From DATCRE01 sp964235605 (GTDB lineage: Bacteria > Bacteroidota > Bacteroidia > Cytophagales > Cyclobacteriaceae), in assembly GCA_964235605.1 (NCBI GenBank), contig CAXSCR010000022.1, positions 1-60,989 of the forward strand: 60,989 bases of DNA, read 5' to 3'. The notes below the pieces were generated by a model. It saw only the letters and a program-made list of their open reading frames with translations, did no database searches and was not told the origin of the DNA. The translations under genes were made by a program, and so were the position numbers. Below are positions 46,726-56,093 of this stretch, piece by piece (the first letter of the stretch is position 1; each line of letters begins with the position of its first letter).

Positions 46726-48120
46726 CTACTTCCTTGGTTTTTCCTGCGCATTTCTTTTCTCTAACACCAAATCTCTGATTTCTTTTTTCAGGCTGTCAGT
46801 ATTATGCCATGCCCTGCTGCGAAAGTTGGTGTAAATTCCCAGCGAAAATACGTATATAAAAATCGCCGACAGAATAAGATTTCTTCGGTCGGGCCAACGG
46901 ATTAAAAACTTATCTATATAAAACGAAAGAATAAAAAATACGCCGACTGCGGCAAGGTAAACATATCTGTCAGCAATGATGGCAAAACGAGATAATGGCA
47001 GGATGTGCAACACCAAACCGATGTGAACAAGAAAAAAACACATGCCGAAAAATACCCAACGCCTTTTCCAGAAATTCCATAGTAATAAAACCAGCAGCGC
47101 TATAATAATGGGGTACACCCAAAATCGAACAGGTACTGGCTCTCCTGGTTGATTAGGAAAAGGATAAAGGTATGACAACTTTACAGGTACCAATATCTTT
47201 GTGAGATATTCTACCAATGAGTAGCAACCAAAAAGTACATTTTGATAAAGTGGATAGAGCGGTTCGTCGGAAAGCATACCTTCACCACTATCGGCTTGCG
47301 ATAGCATCGTGACTATACCGAAAAGTAATGAAAGAGTAAAAAATGGTATTTTCTCGAACCATACTTTTCTGGAAAAAAAGTTGCGATGTAAAATAAAGTC
47401 TATCAACAACAGACAAAAAGGAAATGTTACCGCTTGTTCTTTGGCACCAAAAGAAAAAATAAAAGCCAACCCTGTTAATACAAGATACCGGATTTTATTT
47501 GTGCTGCAATACTGTATGTAACAAATCAAACCCACCAGGTAGAAGAAAATGTAAAGCGTATTTTTAGACGCTGCCACCCAGGCAACGACCTCCACCGTAA
47601 GCGGGTGCACAGCAAGGAACAAAGCGGTTAAAAAAGCAATGCGCTGTACCGATTTTTCCTCGAATTCATTTGTATGAAACAACAGCATTCTAAATAATTT
47701 GTAAACCAATAGCACATTACAAATATGGATTAGCAAACTACCCAGATGAAACCAAAATGGTGAATACCCAAAAATCGAATGGAGAATGATGTAATAATAT
47801 TCATTTACCGGAGCATACTGTCCGTTGTAGAATTCGGTAAGGACACTCCATAGATTGTCTGATGCGAGTCCCCTGTCAGTATAATAATTTATGACTTCCC
47901 ACTGGTCATCCCATCCGGTTTGAAACTCATGGGATAAAACAGGCCAGTAAACAATAAGACAAGCAGCAATCAGGGTAACAACAGTGAAAGGGAATATAGG
48001 CTTAGGTTTTCCCAGAAAACTAACTTCTCCAGGTGAATGATGGGCGACAAAGGAAAGTTCTCCAGGAAAATTAGCGAATTTTTGAAACGACCTTATAATT
48101 AAGGTAACAAAAGGTATCAT
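46726..48120 (-). CDS. Multipass membrane protein, GT-C/TMTC-like
   Basis: A 464-residue protein with about ten hydrophobic segments. An early periplasmic loop has G-W-D-D-Q-W-E-V-I-N, resembling the acidic pair of GT-C glycosyltransferases, and A-V-H-P-L-T-V-E-V-V-A-W is a phrase I associate with TMTC/DUF1736-like O-mannosyltransferase relatives. Those usually continue into TPR repeats; here the protein stops at a charged tail (K-R-N-A-Q-E-K-P-R-K). The first 35 residues read oddly and the true start may be later. Its 3' end is duplicated at 43405-43618. Confidence 0.65.
   Translation of the reverse strand: MIPFVTLIIRSFQKFANFPGELSFVAHHSPGEVSFLGKPKPIFPFTVVTLIAACLIVYWPVLSHEFQTGWDDQWEVINYYTDRGLASDNLWSVLTEFYNGQYAPVNEYYYIILHSIFGYSPFWFHLGSLLIHICNVLLVYKLFRMLLFHTNEFEEKSVQRIAFLTALFLAVHPLTVEVVAWVAASKNTLYIFFYLVGLICYIQYCSTNKIRYLVLTGLAFIFSFGAKEQAVTFPFCLLLIDFILHRNFFSRKVWFEKIPFFTLSLLFGIVTMLSQADSGEGMLSDEPLYPLYQNVLFGCYSLVEYLTKILVPVKLSYLYPFPNQPGEPVPVRFWVYPIIIALLVLLLWNFWKRRWVFFGMCFFLVHIGLVLHILPLSRFAIIADRYVYLAAVGVFFILSFYIDKFLIRWPDRRNLILSAIFIYVFSLGIYTNFRSRAWHNTDSLKKEIRDLVLEKRNAQEKPRK
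46785..46999. repeat. Direct repeat, copy B (partner 43405-43618)
   Basis: The 3' part of the membrane protein gene; see the partner copy. Confidence 0.85.
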
Positions 48121-48367
48121 GAATTGGGTCTTAATTTTTCTTTAACAGCGATGCAATATATGGATTCTTTTTAATTCAAAAATATTTATTTAAATAATGC
48201 ATATTAATATGTTTGAATTTAAATACTTTTAGTAAATCGTTTTAGCGAAATTCATTTTATATCAGAATTTTATTGAACGCGAGACTATTATTATTATTGT
48301 CGAATACATAATAAAGTTCTATGTAATAAGTTAACATTAAAGAAACCTACTACTCCCCCGTAAATAT

Positions 48368-49120
48368 ATGAAGACCCTATATGTTGTATTGCCGGCCTAT
48401 AATGAGGAAGCAAACATTGATGCCGTTGTAAAAGAATGGCATCCCATTATCGAAAAGATCCTCAATAATAGCAAATTGGTTGTTGTTGACGATGGAAGTA
48501 CTGACAGTACTTATCAAAAGTTAATTGAGTTAACAAATAATTATCCCCACCTTATAGCCCTTACCAAGCCCAATACAGGGCATGGGTCAACATGTTTATT
48601 CGCGTATAATTATAGTATTGAGAATAATGCTGAGTTTGTTTTTCAAACCGATTCGGATGGGCAAACAAGCGCAAAGGAGTTTTGGGAGTTCTGGGAAAAA
48701 AGAAATGATTACAATTTTATAATAGGAACAAGGTTTAACCGAAAAGATGGCTTGAGCAGATTAGTGGTTGCCAACGTCCTCAAACTTGTTATTTTTTTAA
48801 TGCTAGGAATTAAGGTGAAAGATGCCAATACACCATTTCGTTTGATGAAGGCTCAAAGTCTAAAGGATATCCTGCGACACGTTCCCAAAGATTTCTTTCT
48901 TAGCAACGCTTTAATTAGTATGCTGGTGGTGCTTAGAAAGGAGAGCTTGCAATGGCTACCAATTCATTTCAATAACCGACGGGCCGGCAAAAATTCGATT
49001 AATATGATGCGAATTTTTCAAATAGGTATTAAAAGTGTCAGTGAGTTCCGGAACTTTAAACGCAGTTATAAAAAGCAAAATGATGTAGACGTGAAGGCAA
49101 TAACTGAAGTGGTGTATTAA
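48368..49120 (+). CDS. Glycosyltransferase family 2 (polyprenyl-phosphate type)
   Basis: A 250-residue GT-A enzyme. It opens V-V-L-P-A-Y-N-E-E-A-N-I, has V-V-V-D-D-G-S-T-D-S-T, a donor-metal motif F-Q-T-D-S-D-G-Q, and R-R-A-G-K-N-S-I-N near the end. This is the layout of dolichol/undecaprenyl-phosphate sugar synthases (DPM1 and ArnC-like), but without the C-terminal membrane helices of ArnC. It likely makes a polyprenyl-phosphate-linked sugar used by the GT-C enzyme encoded next. First gene of a plus-strand operon, divergent from 46726. Confidence 0.88.
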   Translation: MKTLYVVLPAYNEEANIDAVVKEWHPIIEKILNNSKLVVVDDGSTDSTYQKLIELTNNYPHLIALTKPNTGHGSTCLFAYNYSIENNAEFVFQTDSDGQTSAKEFWEFWEKRNDYNFIIGTRFNRKDGLSRLVVANVLKLVIFLMLGIKVKDANTPFRLMKAQSLKDILRHVPKDFFLSNALISMLVVLRKESLQWLPIHFNNRRAGKNSINMMRIFQIGIKSVSEFRNFKRSYKKQNDVDVKAITEVVY

Positions 49121-49147
49121 CCTAAACTTTTGGTCGTATTTACTCTA

Positions 49148-49294
49148 ATGAACAACTTTTTTCCGGGATTATTTCGAAATAGTTATCTGAGCTGTGACGT
49201 CATTAAGCTGACAGAATGGCCACGGTATCTCATCGGTATGTTGATATTAAGTGTTGGAACAGCTAATTTAATTTTGGGTGTTGGATTAACATAA
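49148..49294 (+). CDS. Small ORF in the spacer
   Basis: A 48-codon frame (M-N-N-F-F-P-G-L-F-R-N-S) whose second half is hydrophobic (Y-L-I-G-M-L-I-L-S-V-G-T-A-N-L-I-L). It could be a single-pass small membrane protein or a remnant of a larger membrane gene. It lies between the GT2 and GT-C genes on the same strand, which is the main support. Confidence 0.3.
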   Translation: MNNFFPGLFRNSYLSCDVIKLTEWPRYLIGMLILSVGTANLILGVGLT

Positions 49295-49368
49295 AAGTAG
49301 TTGCTTATGTAGGAGAATCGTAATATCAATACAGCCTTTTAAATGATTCCCTGTTAAATGAAAAGTCT

Positions 49369-50850
49369 ATGTTAATGTTTAAAATTACAAAAGAGAAAAC
49401 TGCTAAAACAATACATTATTTGATGGTTGCTCTGCTGTTATCAACTGTCTTTATTTTTTGTGTGTTAAATCATCAGAAGGGGCATGATTGGGGTGATGAT
49501 TTTGCACTATACATCAACCAGGCACGGGCGCTTGTCGATGGTACGATAGAAGAAACACTTTTTGTGAATGCTTATACACTGGAGAAGTCAACGTATCAAC
49601 CTCTTGGTCCAGTAGCTTACCCTTGGAGCTTTCCGGTATTATTAAGCCCGTTATATGCAGCATTTGGATTAAGCTATCCAATATTCAAATTGTATGAGAC
49701 AATTTTTTTTATTCTTGGTCTCAGTTCTCTGTACCTGTTATTTAAAGAAAGATTCTCCAGAATATATAATTTATTATTGGTTAGCCTTATCGGATCGAAT
49801 ATACCATACATTCTATATACGAATACGGTGACGACAGAAATTCCCTATTTGTTCTTTTCATTATTGACACTGTATCTCATTAACAAAACCTATAATAAGG
49901 AGAATATAATAGTCGCTAACTTTCTTTCTGGACTACGGATTGGCTTTTTACTTCTTTTCTCTTTTTTTATAAGATCTGAAGGGATTGCGCTCTTATGCGC
50001 GCTGACCGTTTACCAGGTTGCAATGTTATTCGTTTCCGGAAAGTGGAAGCAATTGTCTATTAGATCTGCTGTATTGCTTCTTGTACCTTACCTGACATTC
50101 GCAGTATTGTATGTAAGTTCTAAATTGTTTTTGCCAACTGGGTTTACGTCGCATTACACCTTTTTAGAAGATGTTAGTCTAGAAACAAGTTTAGGAAATA
50201 TTGCATTTTATTTTACGACTCTTAAATTCATGGCTGGATATACGTTACATATCTATTCATTCTATATATTGAGTATTGTATTTTTGGTAGGCGTAGCAGC
50301 GCGATGGAAAGAGGATCTACTATTCTTATCCTATTTTACAATAATTTTAACAATCATCTTAATATGGCCTTTTCATGAGAACAGATACTTGTTTTCAATT
50401 ATTCCTTTTTACTTGTATTTTTTCATTCAGGGGGTTAGGAGGTTAAGTCAATTCTTTTTTGAAAAGGATTTTGCCTATGTGCTTGTAGGTTTAATCCTTA
50501 TTTTGAATTTAAATGCTTTAATTACTTTTACAAAACATACAGATAGGAATGCGACCATAGATGGGCCTGAGACACCGAACAGTAAAGAAATGTTTCAGTA
50601 TGTCAGGGACCATACTTATGAAAATGATATCATTGGTTTCTTCCGGGCGCGCCTGTTAACATTATATACCGGAAGAAGGTCAGTTGTAGTGTTTGATAGT
50701 GTAAAGAGTATAAAGGAACGAGCTAATTATTTAGTTATAAATCGTAAGACCACTCAATTTCAAATATCTCCGGATCTTATAGATTCGCAAAATGGGTTTC
50801 AAAAGGTTTTCCAAAATTCTGACTTTATAATCTTTAAGGTAACTCCTTGA
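49369..50850 (+). CDS. GT-C glycosyltransferase, ArnT/PMT-like
   Basis: A 493-residue protein with about eleven hydrophobic segments. The first periplasmic loop has H-D-W-G-D-D-F-A-L-Y-I-N-Q-A, matching the catalytic acidic motif of PMT_2/ArnT-type transferases that use polyprenyl-phosphate sugars. A soluble C-terminal domain of about 100 residues follows. It should transfer the sugar made by the GT2 enzyme to an envelope acceptor, lipid or protein. It shares the TGATG junction with the next gene. The start at 49369 is preferred; an internal ATG two codons later is possible. Confidence 0.8.
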   Translation: MLMFKITKEKTAKTIHYLMVALLLSTVFIFCVLNHQKGHDWGDDFALYINQARALVDGTIEETLFVNAYTLEKSTYQPLGPVAYPWSFPVLLSPLYAAFGLSYPIFKLYETIFFILGLSSLYLLFKERFSRIYNLLLVSLIGSNIPYILYTNTVTTEIPYLFFSLLTLYLINKTYNKENIIVANFLSGLRIGFLLLFSFFIRSEGIALLCALTVYQVAMLFVSGKWKQLSIRSAVLLLVPYLTFAVLYVSSKLFLPTGFTSHYTFLEDVSLETSLGNIAFYFTTLKFMAGYTLHIYSFYILSIVFLVGVAARWKEDLLFLSYFTIILTIILIWPFHENRYLFSIIPFYLYFFIQGVRRLSQFFFEKDFAYVLVGLILILNLNALITFTKHTDRNATIDGPETPNSKEMFQYVRDHTYENDIIGFFRARLLTLYTGRRSVVVFDSVKSIKERANYLVINRKTTQFQISPDLIDSQNGFQKVFQNSDFIIFKVTP

Positions 50851-50888
50851 TGGCTGCTCGCTATGGTAATATGCATCAATCTACGGGA

Positions 50889-52466
50889 ATGAATAAAAAG
50901 GTAGCTATCATAATTGGCGCTGGCCCTGCGGGTTTAACCGCTGCTTATGAATTACTAGAACATACGGACATTAAGCCGATCATTTTTGAAATGAGTAATG
51001 ACATTGGTGGGATCTCAAAAACTGTAAATTATAAAGGGAATAGAATAGACATAGGCGGGCATAGGTTTTTCTCAAAGTCAGATAAGGTTATGAACTGGTG
51101 GGCGAAATTTCTGCCAACGCAGGGCCAATTGGCAAACGGGGATACTTCTTTCAAAATAACCTATCAAAATCAGAAGCACGAAATTCAATATTTACCTGGT
51201 GGTCCTGATCCAGAGAAATCAGACAAGGTAATGCTGGTAAGACAAAGACTATCGAGAATATACTATTTAAGGAAATTTTTTGATTATCCAATTCGACTAA
51301 GCCTTAAAACGATAGTGAATTTAGGATTATTCAAAGTACTTAAAATCGGAGGCAGTTATTTAAAGGTACGAATGTTTCCTATTAAGCAAGAGCTTTCATT
51401 GGAGGATTTTATTATTAACAGATTTGGAAGAGAACTGTATTTAACTTTTTTTAAAGACTACACTGAGAAGGTATGGGGATTACCTTGTCATGCAATCAGT
51501 CCCGAGTGGGGAGCACAAAGAATAAAAGGTTTGTCCATAACAAAAGCAATCAGACATGCACTTAAAAACTCATTTGACAAAGACGATACTGTCAACCAAC
51601 GGGGCACAGAGACAAGTCTTATAGAAATATTTCTATATCCAAAATTCGGCCCCGGTCAACTATGGGAGGAAGTTGCAAATTGTGTTAGAGACAAGGGTGG
51701 GGAAATTCTCTTTAACAAACGAGTTAAAGACATAGACTATTCTGGCCCCAAAATAGAATGCATTCACGTATTGGATACAACTACTGGTATAACTTCACCA
51801 ATTGTTGGCAATTATTTTTTCTCCACAATGCCTGTGAAGAATTTGATTGCGGGCTTAGGCAAGGATGTTCCATCAAATGTTAAACGAATTGCCGAGGGAT
51901 TAAAATACCGCGATTTTATAACTATTGGTCTGCTTGTTTCCAATCTGAAAAACAGGGGGAAAAACAACGCCGATATTGCAGATAACTGGATTTACATTCA
52001 GGAAAAAGACGTAAAGATCGGTCGTCTGCAGATATTCAACAATTGGAGTCCTTATATGGTAAAGGATCAAAATACGACATGGCTTGGCTTGGAATATTTT
52101 TGTAATGAAGGTGACTCACTCTGGAATTTAAGTGATGAGCAGCTAGGCAAACTTGGTATAAGCGAATTAGCCAAAATTCAGATCATAGATGATGCGGATG
52201 TTCTCGATCACGTTGTTATTCGAGTGCCAAAAGCTTATCCGGCATATGTTGGTACATACAATGAGTTTGACCAGGTAAAGGAGTATGTCAATCAATTTAA
52301 CAATTTATTCTTAATTGGAAGAAATGGAATGCATCGCTACAATAATCAAGACCATTCAATGCTTACTGCCATGACTGCGGTTCAAAACATTGTTACTGGG
52401 AAATCTGATAAACAAAACATCTGGAATATCAATGCTGAGGAAGAGTACTTAGAGACGAAGCAATAA
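50889..52466 (+). CDS. FAD-dependent oxidoreductase, UGM/amine-oxidase-like
   Basis: A 525-residue flavoprotein if started at the ATG at 50889 (M-N-K-K-V-A-I-I-I-G-A-G-P-A-G-L-T-A-A-Y); an ATG at 50850 overlapping the previous stop is the coupled alternative. The dinucleotide motif is followed by G-G-I-S-K-T and I-D-I-G-G-H-R-F-F-S-K, the FAD-contact pattern shared with UDP-galactopyranose mutase and protoporphyrinogen-oxidase-like enzymes. The C-terminal FAD motif is G-R-N-G-M-H-R-Y-N-N-Q-D. It closes the glycosylation operon and probably modifies a sugar or lipid intermediate; the substrate is unknown. Confidence 0.85.
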   Translation: MNKKVAIIIGAGPAGLTAAYELLEHTDIKPIIFEMSNDIGGISKTVNYKGNRIDIGGHRFFSKSDKVMNWWAKFLPTQGQLANGDTSFKITYQNQKHEIQYLPGGPDPEKSDKVMLVRQRLSRIYYLRKFFDYPIRLSLKTIVNLGLFKVLKIGGSYLKVRMFPIKQELSLEDFIINRFGRELYLTFFKDYTEKVWGLPCHAISPEWGAQRIKGLSITKAIRHALKNSFDKDDTVNQRGTETSLIEIFLYPKFGPGQLWEEVANCVRDKGGEILFNKRVKDIDYSGPKIECIHVLDTTTGITSPIVGNYFFSTMPVKNLIAGLGKDVPSNVKRIAEGLKYRDFITIGLLVSNLKNRGKNNADIADNWIYIQEKDVKIGRLQIFNNWSPYMVKDQNTTWLGLEYFCNEGDSLWNLSDEQLGKLGISELAKIQIIDDADVLDHVVIRVPKAYPAYVGTYNEFDQVKEYVNQFNNLFLIGRNGMHRYNNQDHSMLTAMTAVQNIVTGKSDKQNIWNINAEEEYLETKQ

Positions 52467-52593
52467 TCTGTCATGCCTTATTCTTTGTTCACAATAAAAA
52501 ATATCATTTCACACGAGTGACCTGCGCCCCTTTACTTTTGTCACGCTGGAAAGTCTGGCCATATTTACAACACTTGCGTGCGGTCGGAGCTGA

Positions 52594-53042
52594 AGCAAGT
52601 TCAATAGATGGCAGTGCGCAAAACATGGTCATGTTCTTCGCACAAGCATATGCAAGGAGAATCCTGAATTGGGTAGATGGGTTGAAGTGCAACGCCTTCA
52701 AGAAAAAAAGCTAGCTGACTGAAAAAAAGAAAAACTGAATGCATTAGGCTTTGAATGGTCGGGAAATATTCGCGATAGTAAGGAGAGAACTTGGTATGCA
52801 TGCATGATAAACTTGAAAAATTCTATAAACGATTCAAACATTCCTCGGTCCCGGAATATTGGAAAGAAGACCCGAAATTATCTATTTGGGTAATGTATCA
52901 AAGAAGATCAAAGCTTCCACTTACAAAAGAAAAGGTAAGTCTTCTTAATAAGTTATCCTTTGATTGGAATCCAAAGGCAGGAAGACCACGGAAGCGGAAT
53001 AAATTTGGCTTGTTTGTTAATGAAAGTTTGGCAAGAAATTGA
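52594..53042 (+). pseudogene. Helicase-associated (HA) domain gene, decayed
   Basis: Two HA repeats are recognisable. The first, from 52594, reads F-N-R-W-Q-C-A-K-H-G-H and N-P-E-L-G-R-W-V-E-V-Q-R, is cut by TGA at 52720, then resumes K-L-N-A-L-G-F-E-W. The second is in another frame from about 52800: F-K-H-S-S-V-P-E-Y-W-K-E-D-P-K-L-S-I-W-V, ending F-D-W-N-P-K-A-G-R-P-R-K-R. HA domains bind DNA and often tail helicases of mobile or defense loci. The N-terminal part is missing, and the frame change near 52800 confirms decay. Confidence 0.75.
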
Positions 53043-53132
53043 AATTTCAATACGCAACGAAATGGTGACAATGCCTTAAGCAATATTGTTTATATTATAC
53101 ACAAAATTTCTATTCCTTCTCAAACTTTGTCT

Positions 53133-53690
53133 ATGGTGCATCCTCAATTAAGCATGTTCTATCATAATTGGCTAGGAAAGGCTGATGGTTATAACACTGA
53201 AAGTCTTTCGGATCAATTTGACAAATTTACCTCACTATACGTAGTTTTTAATTCGTTGTATCTTCAGGTCATGATTGAGTTAACCCTTGTCGGCCAGTTG
53301 ATACCAAAAGATTATAAAGACAAGAAAGCCGCAACAGACTATGTTATCCAATATATAAAAAGTAAAACGTTCATCGATTTGCTTTTAAACGATGAAGTAA
53401 GTGTAGCGTCTTTGGATGAAATTTGCTCTATTATAGATCAAGATAGATTTCATATTATCCTTGACTACGGCCACCCAAGAAGAGACTTGGATATAGAACT
53501 CCTTAGGTATCTTCGATCAGCAAGTAAACAAGAAAAAGCCAAAGCAATTTTGAGTCTACTGTATCACGTGCGGTGCAATCTTTTCCATGGACAAAAAGGT
53601 TTTGAAGAACGTCAACGTGAACTACTAGTCCCAGTCAATCAATTGTTAAGGAAAGTTGTTGTATTAACCTTCAACAAGTTGGATTCTTAA
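53133..53690 (+). CDS. HEPN-like domain protein
   Basis: An all-helical protein of 185 residues (ATG at 53133; a TTG at 53127 is an alternative). Near the end it has V-R-C-N-L-F-H-G-Q-K-G, where R147 and H152 form the R-x4-H motif of HEPN ribonuclease domains, with N-L-F-H-G being common in the Apea/MAE-type HEPN proteins. Such proteins act as RNase toxins or abortive-infection effectors. It converges on a methyltransferase fragment and follows an HA-domain relic, a defense-like setting. No antitoxin is obvious beside it. Confidence 0.6.
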   Translation: MVHPQLSMFYHNWLGKADGYNTESLSDQFDKFTSLYVVFNSLYLQVMIELTLVGQLIPKDYKDKKAATDYVIQYIKSKTFIDLLLNDEVSVASLDEICSIIDQDRFHIILDYGHPRRDLDIELLRYLRSASKQEKAKAILSLLYHVRCNLFHGQKGFEERQRELLVPVNQLLRKVVVLTFNKLDS

Positions 53691-54370
53691 ATCATTTTTT
53701 CGCTGGATAATAGTACCTCTAAAACTGATCGAGCCACAACCGCGGACAATTTTACCGGAACTCCATTTCCAATCATTTTGAATTTTGGAGTTAGCCCAAC
53801 TTCCTTTGGGAGAACATAAGAATCATCTACAGTTTGGATTCTCAATGCCTCCCTTACAGAAATTCGTCTCGGTAAGAATGGATGAAGATGCACCTCATTA
53901 TTTCCATAACACGCAGTTGGACTGTAGCGATAACGATGTAGTCTTTTAAACGACCGATTGAGGGTATTCCCTTCTTCAATTTCCCAAAATTTCTGAGAAT
54001 ATGGCAAGAAATACTCATCTCCATTTGGAACATTTTTTTCCTCTTTTTTATTCAACATTAACTCTTTAACACATAATTCAATTGGTATATTTTTGGGTTG
54101 TCTTGTTCCATTTTGAAAATCAGTTACTCCAGGCCAATCATATTTTGTCAAAGCATTTATATATCGTTTATCCACAGGCCAAGGGAAATTAAATTCTGAA
54201 GCAGGAATTTCACCTTTTAGACTTTTCTTAATACCTACAATAAAAAGTCGATTTCTGTCTTGAGGAACACCAAAATTAATGGCATTAAGAATTTTGAAGA
54301 GTATACTCGATAAGAAAAGTAAATATTTCCAAGAATCTCACTCATTCTGAACTGTAGGAAAAGAGGTGCT
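53687..54370 (-). pseudogene. C5-cytosine DNA methyltransferase C-terminal part
   Basis: Reading from about 54370, after a 1-nt correction at an A4 run (54292-54295), the product has I-L-N-A-I-N-F-G-V-P-Q-D-R-N-R-L-F-I-V-G (motif VIII QxRxR), a target-recognition stretch, R-I-S-V-R-E-A-L-R-I-Q-T (motif IX) and K-M-I-G-N-G-V-P-V-K-L (motif X). Motifs I, IV (PCQ) and VI (ENV) are absent, so it cannot methylate. The uninterrupted part is 53687-54175 plus upstream codons without a start. It is joined in frame-disrupted fashion to the gene at 54235-55227. Confidence 0.85.
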
Positions 54371-55227
54371 ACGGTATAATTTCGTCTTACCTGATATAAT
54401 GAATCTGTTTCATCATTTTGAATGGTTTCACCTGTCCATTTATTATATTCTCTCCTAACGATCTCAATTATTGATTGCCCAAGTTCATTTGAAGTGCTTT
54501 TGTTCTTGATAAGTTCTATTACACTTTCTTTAAAACCTAGAATTTTTCCACCATACCGTAATAGTATCTTACGAAATTCATCTTTCGAATAAACTGAGTC
54601 AGGAATAAGGCCTGCCTCATAAAATAACATCGGCAATCGATTAATTGCCCGTGGTGGTAACACGCAATGTGAAAATGGTTTACCAACATGTTTCCATTTC
54701 GGATTTCCGAATTGCTTTAATTCAAAAATTCCAAGATCACAATTCATTGTAATAACAGCCCAATTCTCCATTTCAATCCATAGGTGTGAAATGTGCTGAA
54801 AATTGGTAGTACCGATTGCGTCCTGCGTAGTTTCGCTTAGTATTCCATGCTTTCTAAAAAAGACATTGACCTTTCCGTAAAAATTTGACGCATTAAAGTG
54901 TTCTTCATAGCTCTCTGTTAGTGGAATGATATAACATATTAGATAAGCAATGAATGGAGGTATATCTGTTTTGTTCCAGCTGTTGAACAATTCGATAGGA
55001 CGATCAATAGGAGAGAATGGTAGCACAAGGTTCTTATTTTCCTGGGTACCGTATTTAATGGCGAGAATGAAATCATTCCAGATTTGATCATCGGAAAGCC
55101 CAGAGTGATATTCTCTTGAATGTTTTATAAGATCCTGTTTGCTTAGGTAAAAAATTATGTCTTTACCTGCATTGTCGGGCTTAAAGAAAATTTGAGCAAT
55201 ATGTTCGTTCCATTCCGAGTATGTCAT
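54235..55227 (-). CDS. Unknown protein, 3' end fused to methyltransferase sequence
   Basis: A 330-residue frame. Residues 1 to about 298 are a mixed alpha/beta protein I do not recognise (opens M-T-Y-S-E-W-N-E-H-I-A-Q-I-F-F-K-P; contains W-A-V-I-T-M-N-C-D-L-G-I-F-E-L). From about residue 300 (M-S-E-I-L-G-N-I-Y-F-S-Y-R-V) the sequence fits the region before motif VIII of a C5 methyltransferase, and the last 20 residues are that gene read out of frame. A deletion has evidently joined two genes. Neighbours suggest a restriction or phage-defense origin. Confidence 0.6.
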   Translation of the reverse strand: MTYSEWNEHIAQIFFKPDNAGKDIIFYLSKQDLIKHSREYHSGLSDDQIWNDFILAIKYGTQENKNLVLPFSPIDRPIELFNSWNKTDIPPFIAYLICYIIPLTESYEEHFNASNFYGKVNVFFRKHGILSETTQDAIGTTNFQHISHLWIEMENWAVITMNCDLGIFELKQFGNPKWKHVGKPFSHCVLPPRAINRLPMLFYEAGLIPDSVYSKDEFRKILLRYGGKILGFKESVIELIKNKSTSNELGQSIIEIVRREYNKWTGETIQNDETDSLYQVRRNYTVAPLFLQFRMSEILGNIYFSYRVYSSKFLMPLILVFLKTEIDFLL

Positions 55228-56093
55228 ACAACATTGTCACAACGGGACAGATAGGTTTCGGGGCATTTTTTAATAGTTAATAACAACTAAAATATGGTTA
55301 ATTAGCAGCTTTTCAAGGCTTCGACGATCTTACTTTCATTTTTAGCCTGATTATTTCAATATTCTGACTAATACTGTCGCGTGGTGTTTAATTATTAGGA
55401 CAAATGGACTGCCTAAAAAGCTTGCGGAATAGCTTGTAATATTAAACCATGTGCCGGGAGGGCTTTTAAGCATAGAGGAACAGAAATGAACAGACGGATT
55501 GGTTGCCGATTAGTTTGGAAAAAATAGGCTGCTGCTTGTAATATTGGGTCGGTCCTGAATGGTAAACAAAGGCATTAATTCGATATTCTGTATACTGAAA
55601 ATTCGTGTTACAATTTGCAAAAATCGGAATGACCTCGCATAATTCTAACGATTTTCATCCGTATATCAGTTTAATATAACTCGATTTCTACTTCATATAA
55701 TCCCTTTATTCAATTGTACAATACTTGCAAAACGTGGTTCTTCTTGAAAACAACAATTCAGTTGACATACATTCCTGATTTGTAATAAATTACGTTAAGT
55801 AAGACTTTTGATTGTATGGGGAAACGGTTTTAACCGTATTGCAGGCTGGTAAGAGTGATAATATATCTGCATTGGAAATGAGCAGATAATGAACCTGCAC
55901 TGAAGCTTCAGCACGCTGGAGTGGTCTTAAAGACCGGATTTCTTCCATGAATTTTAGAGGGAAAACTGCCTGAGCTTATCAGGTTCCTTACTTTATCCGA
56001 GAAGTGCTGTTTGTGATTTGCCTGGGGAAATACAACATTGTTATTATTTATCGCAGTGCTGAAATACCGCCTACCCCGAACTTATGACATTCG
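55228..56093. other. Gene-free region, 866 nt
   Basis: No credible frame on either strand. There are short palindromes only: GGTCTTAAAGACC at 55924-55936 and CTGAAGCTTCAG at about 55901-55912. The phrase CTTGTAATATT occurs twice (about 55434 and 55537). It probably contains promoter sequence for the 55227 gene and control or transfer sequence of the mobile element to the right. Confidence 0.5.

Noticed and set aside
52504..52701. Opposing 65-codon frames on both strands
   Set aside because: They overlap the HA-domain relic and each other; neither shows a domain, so they are probably chance.
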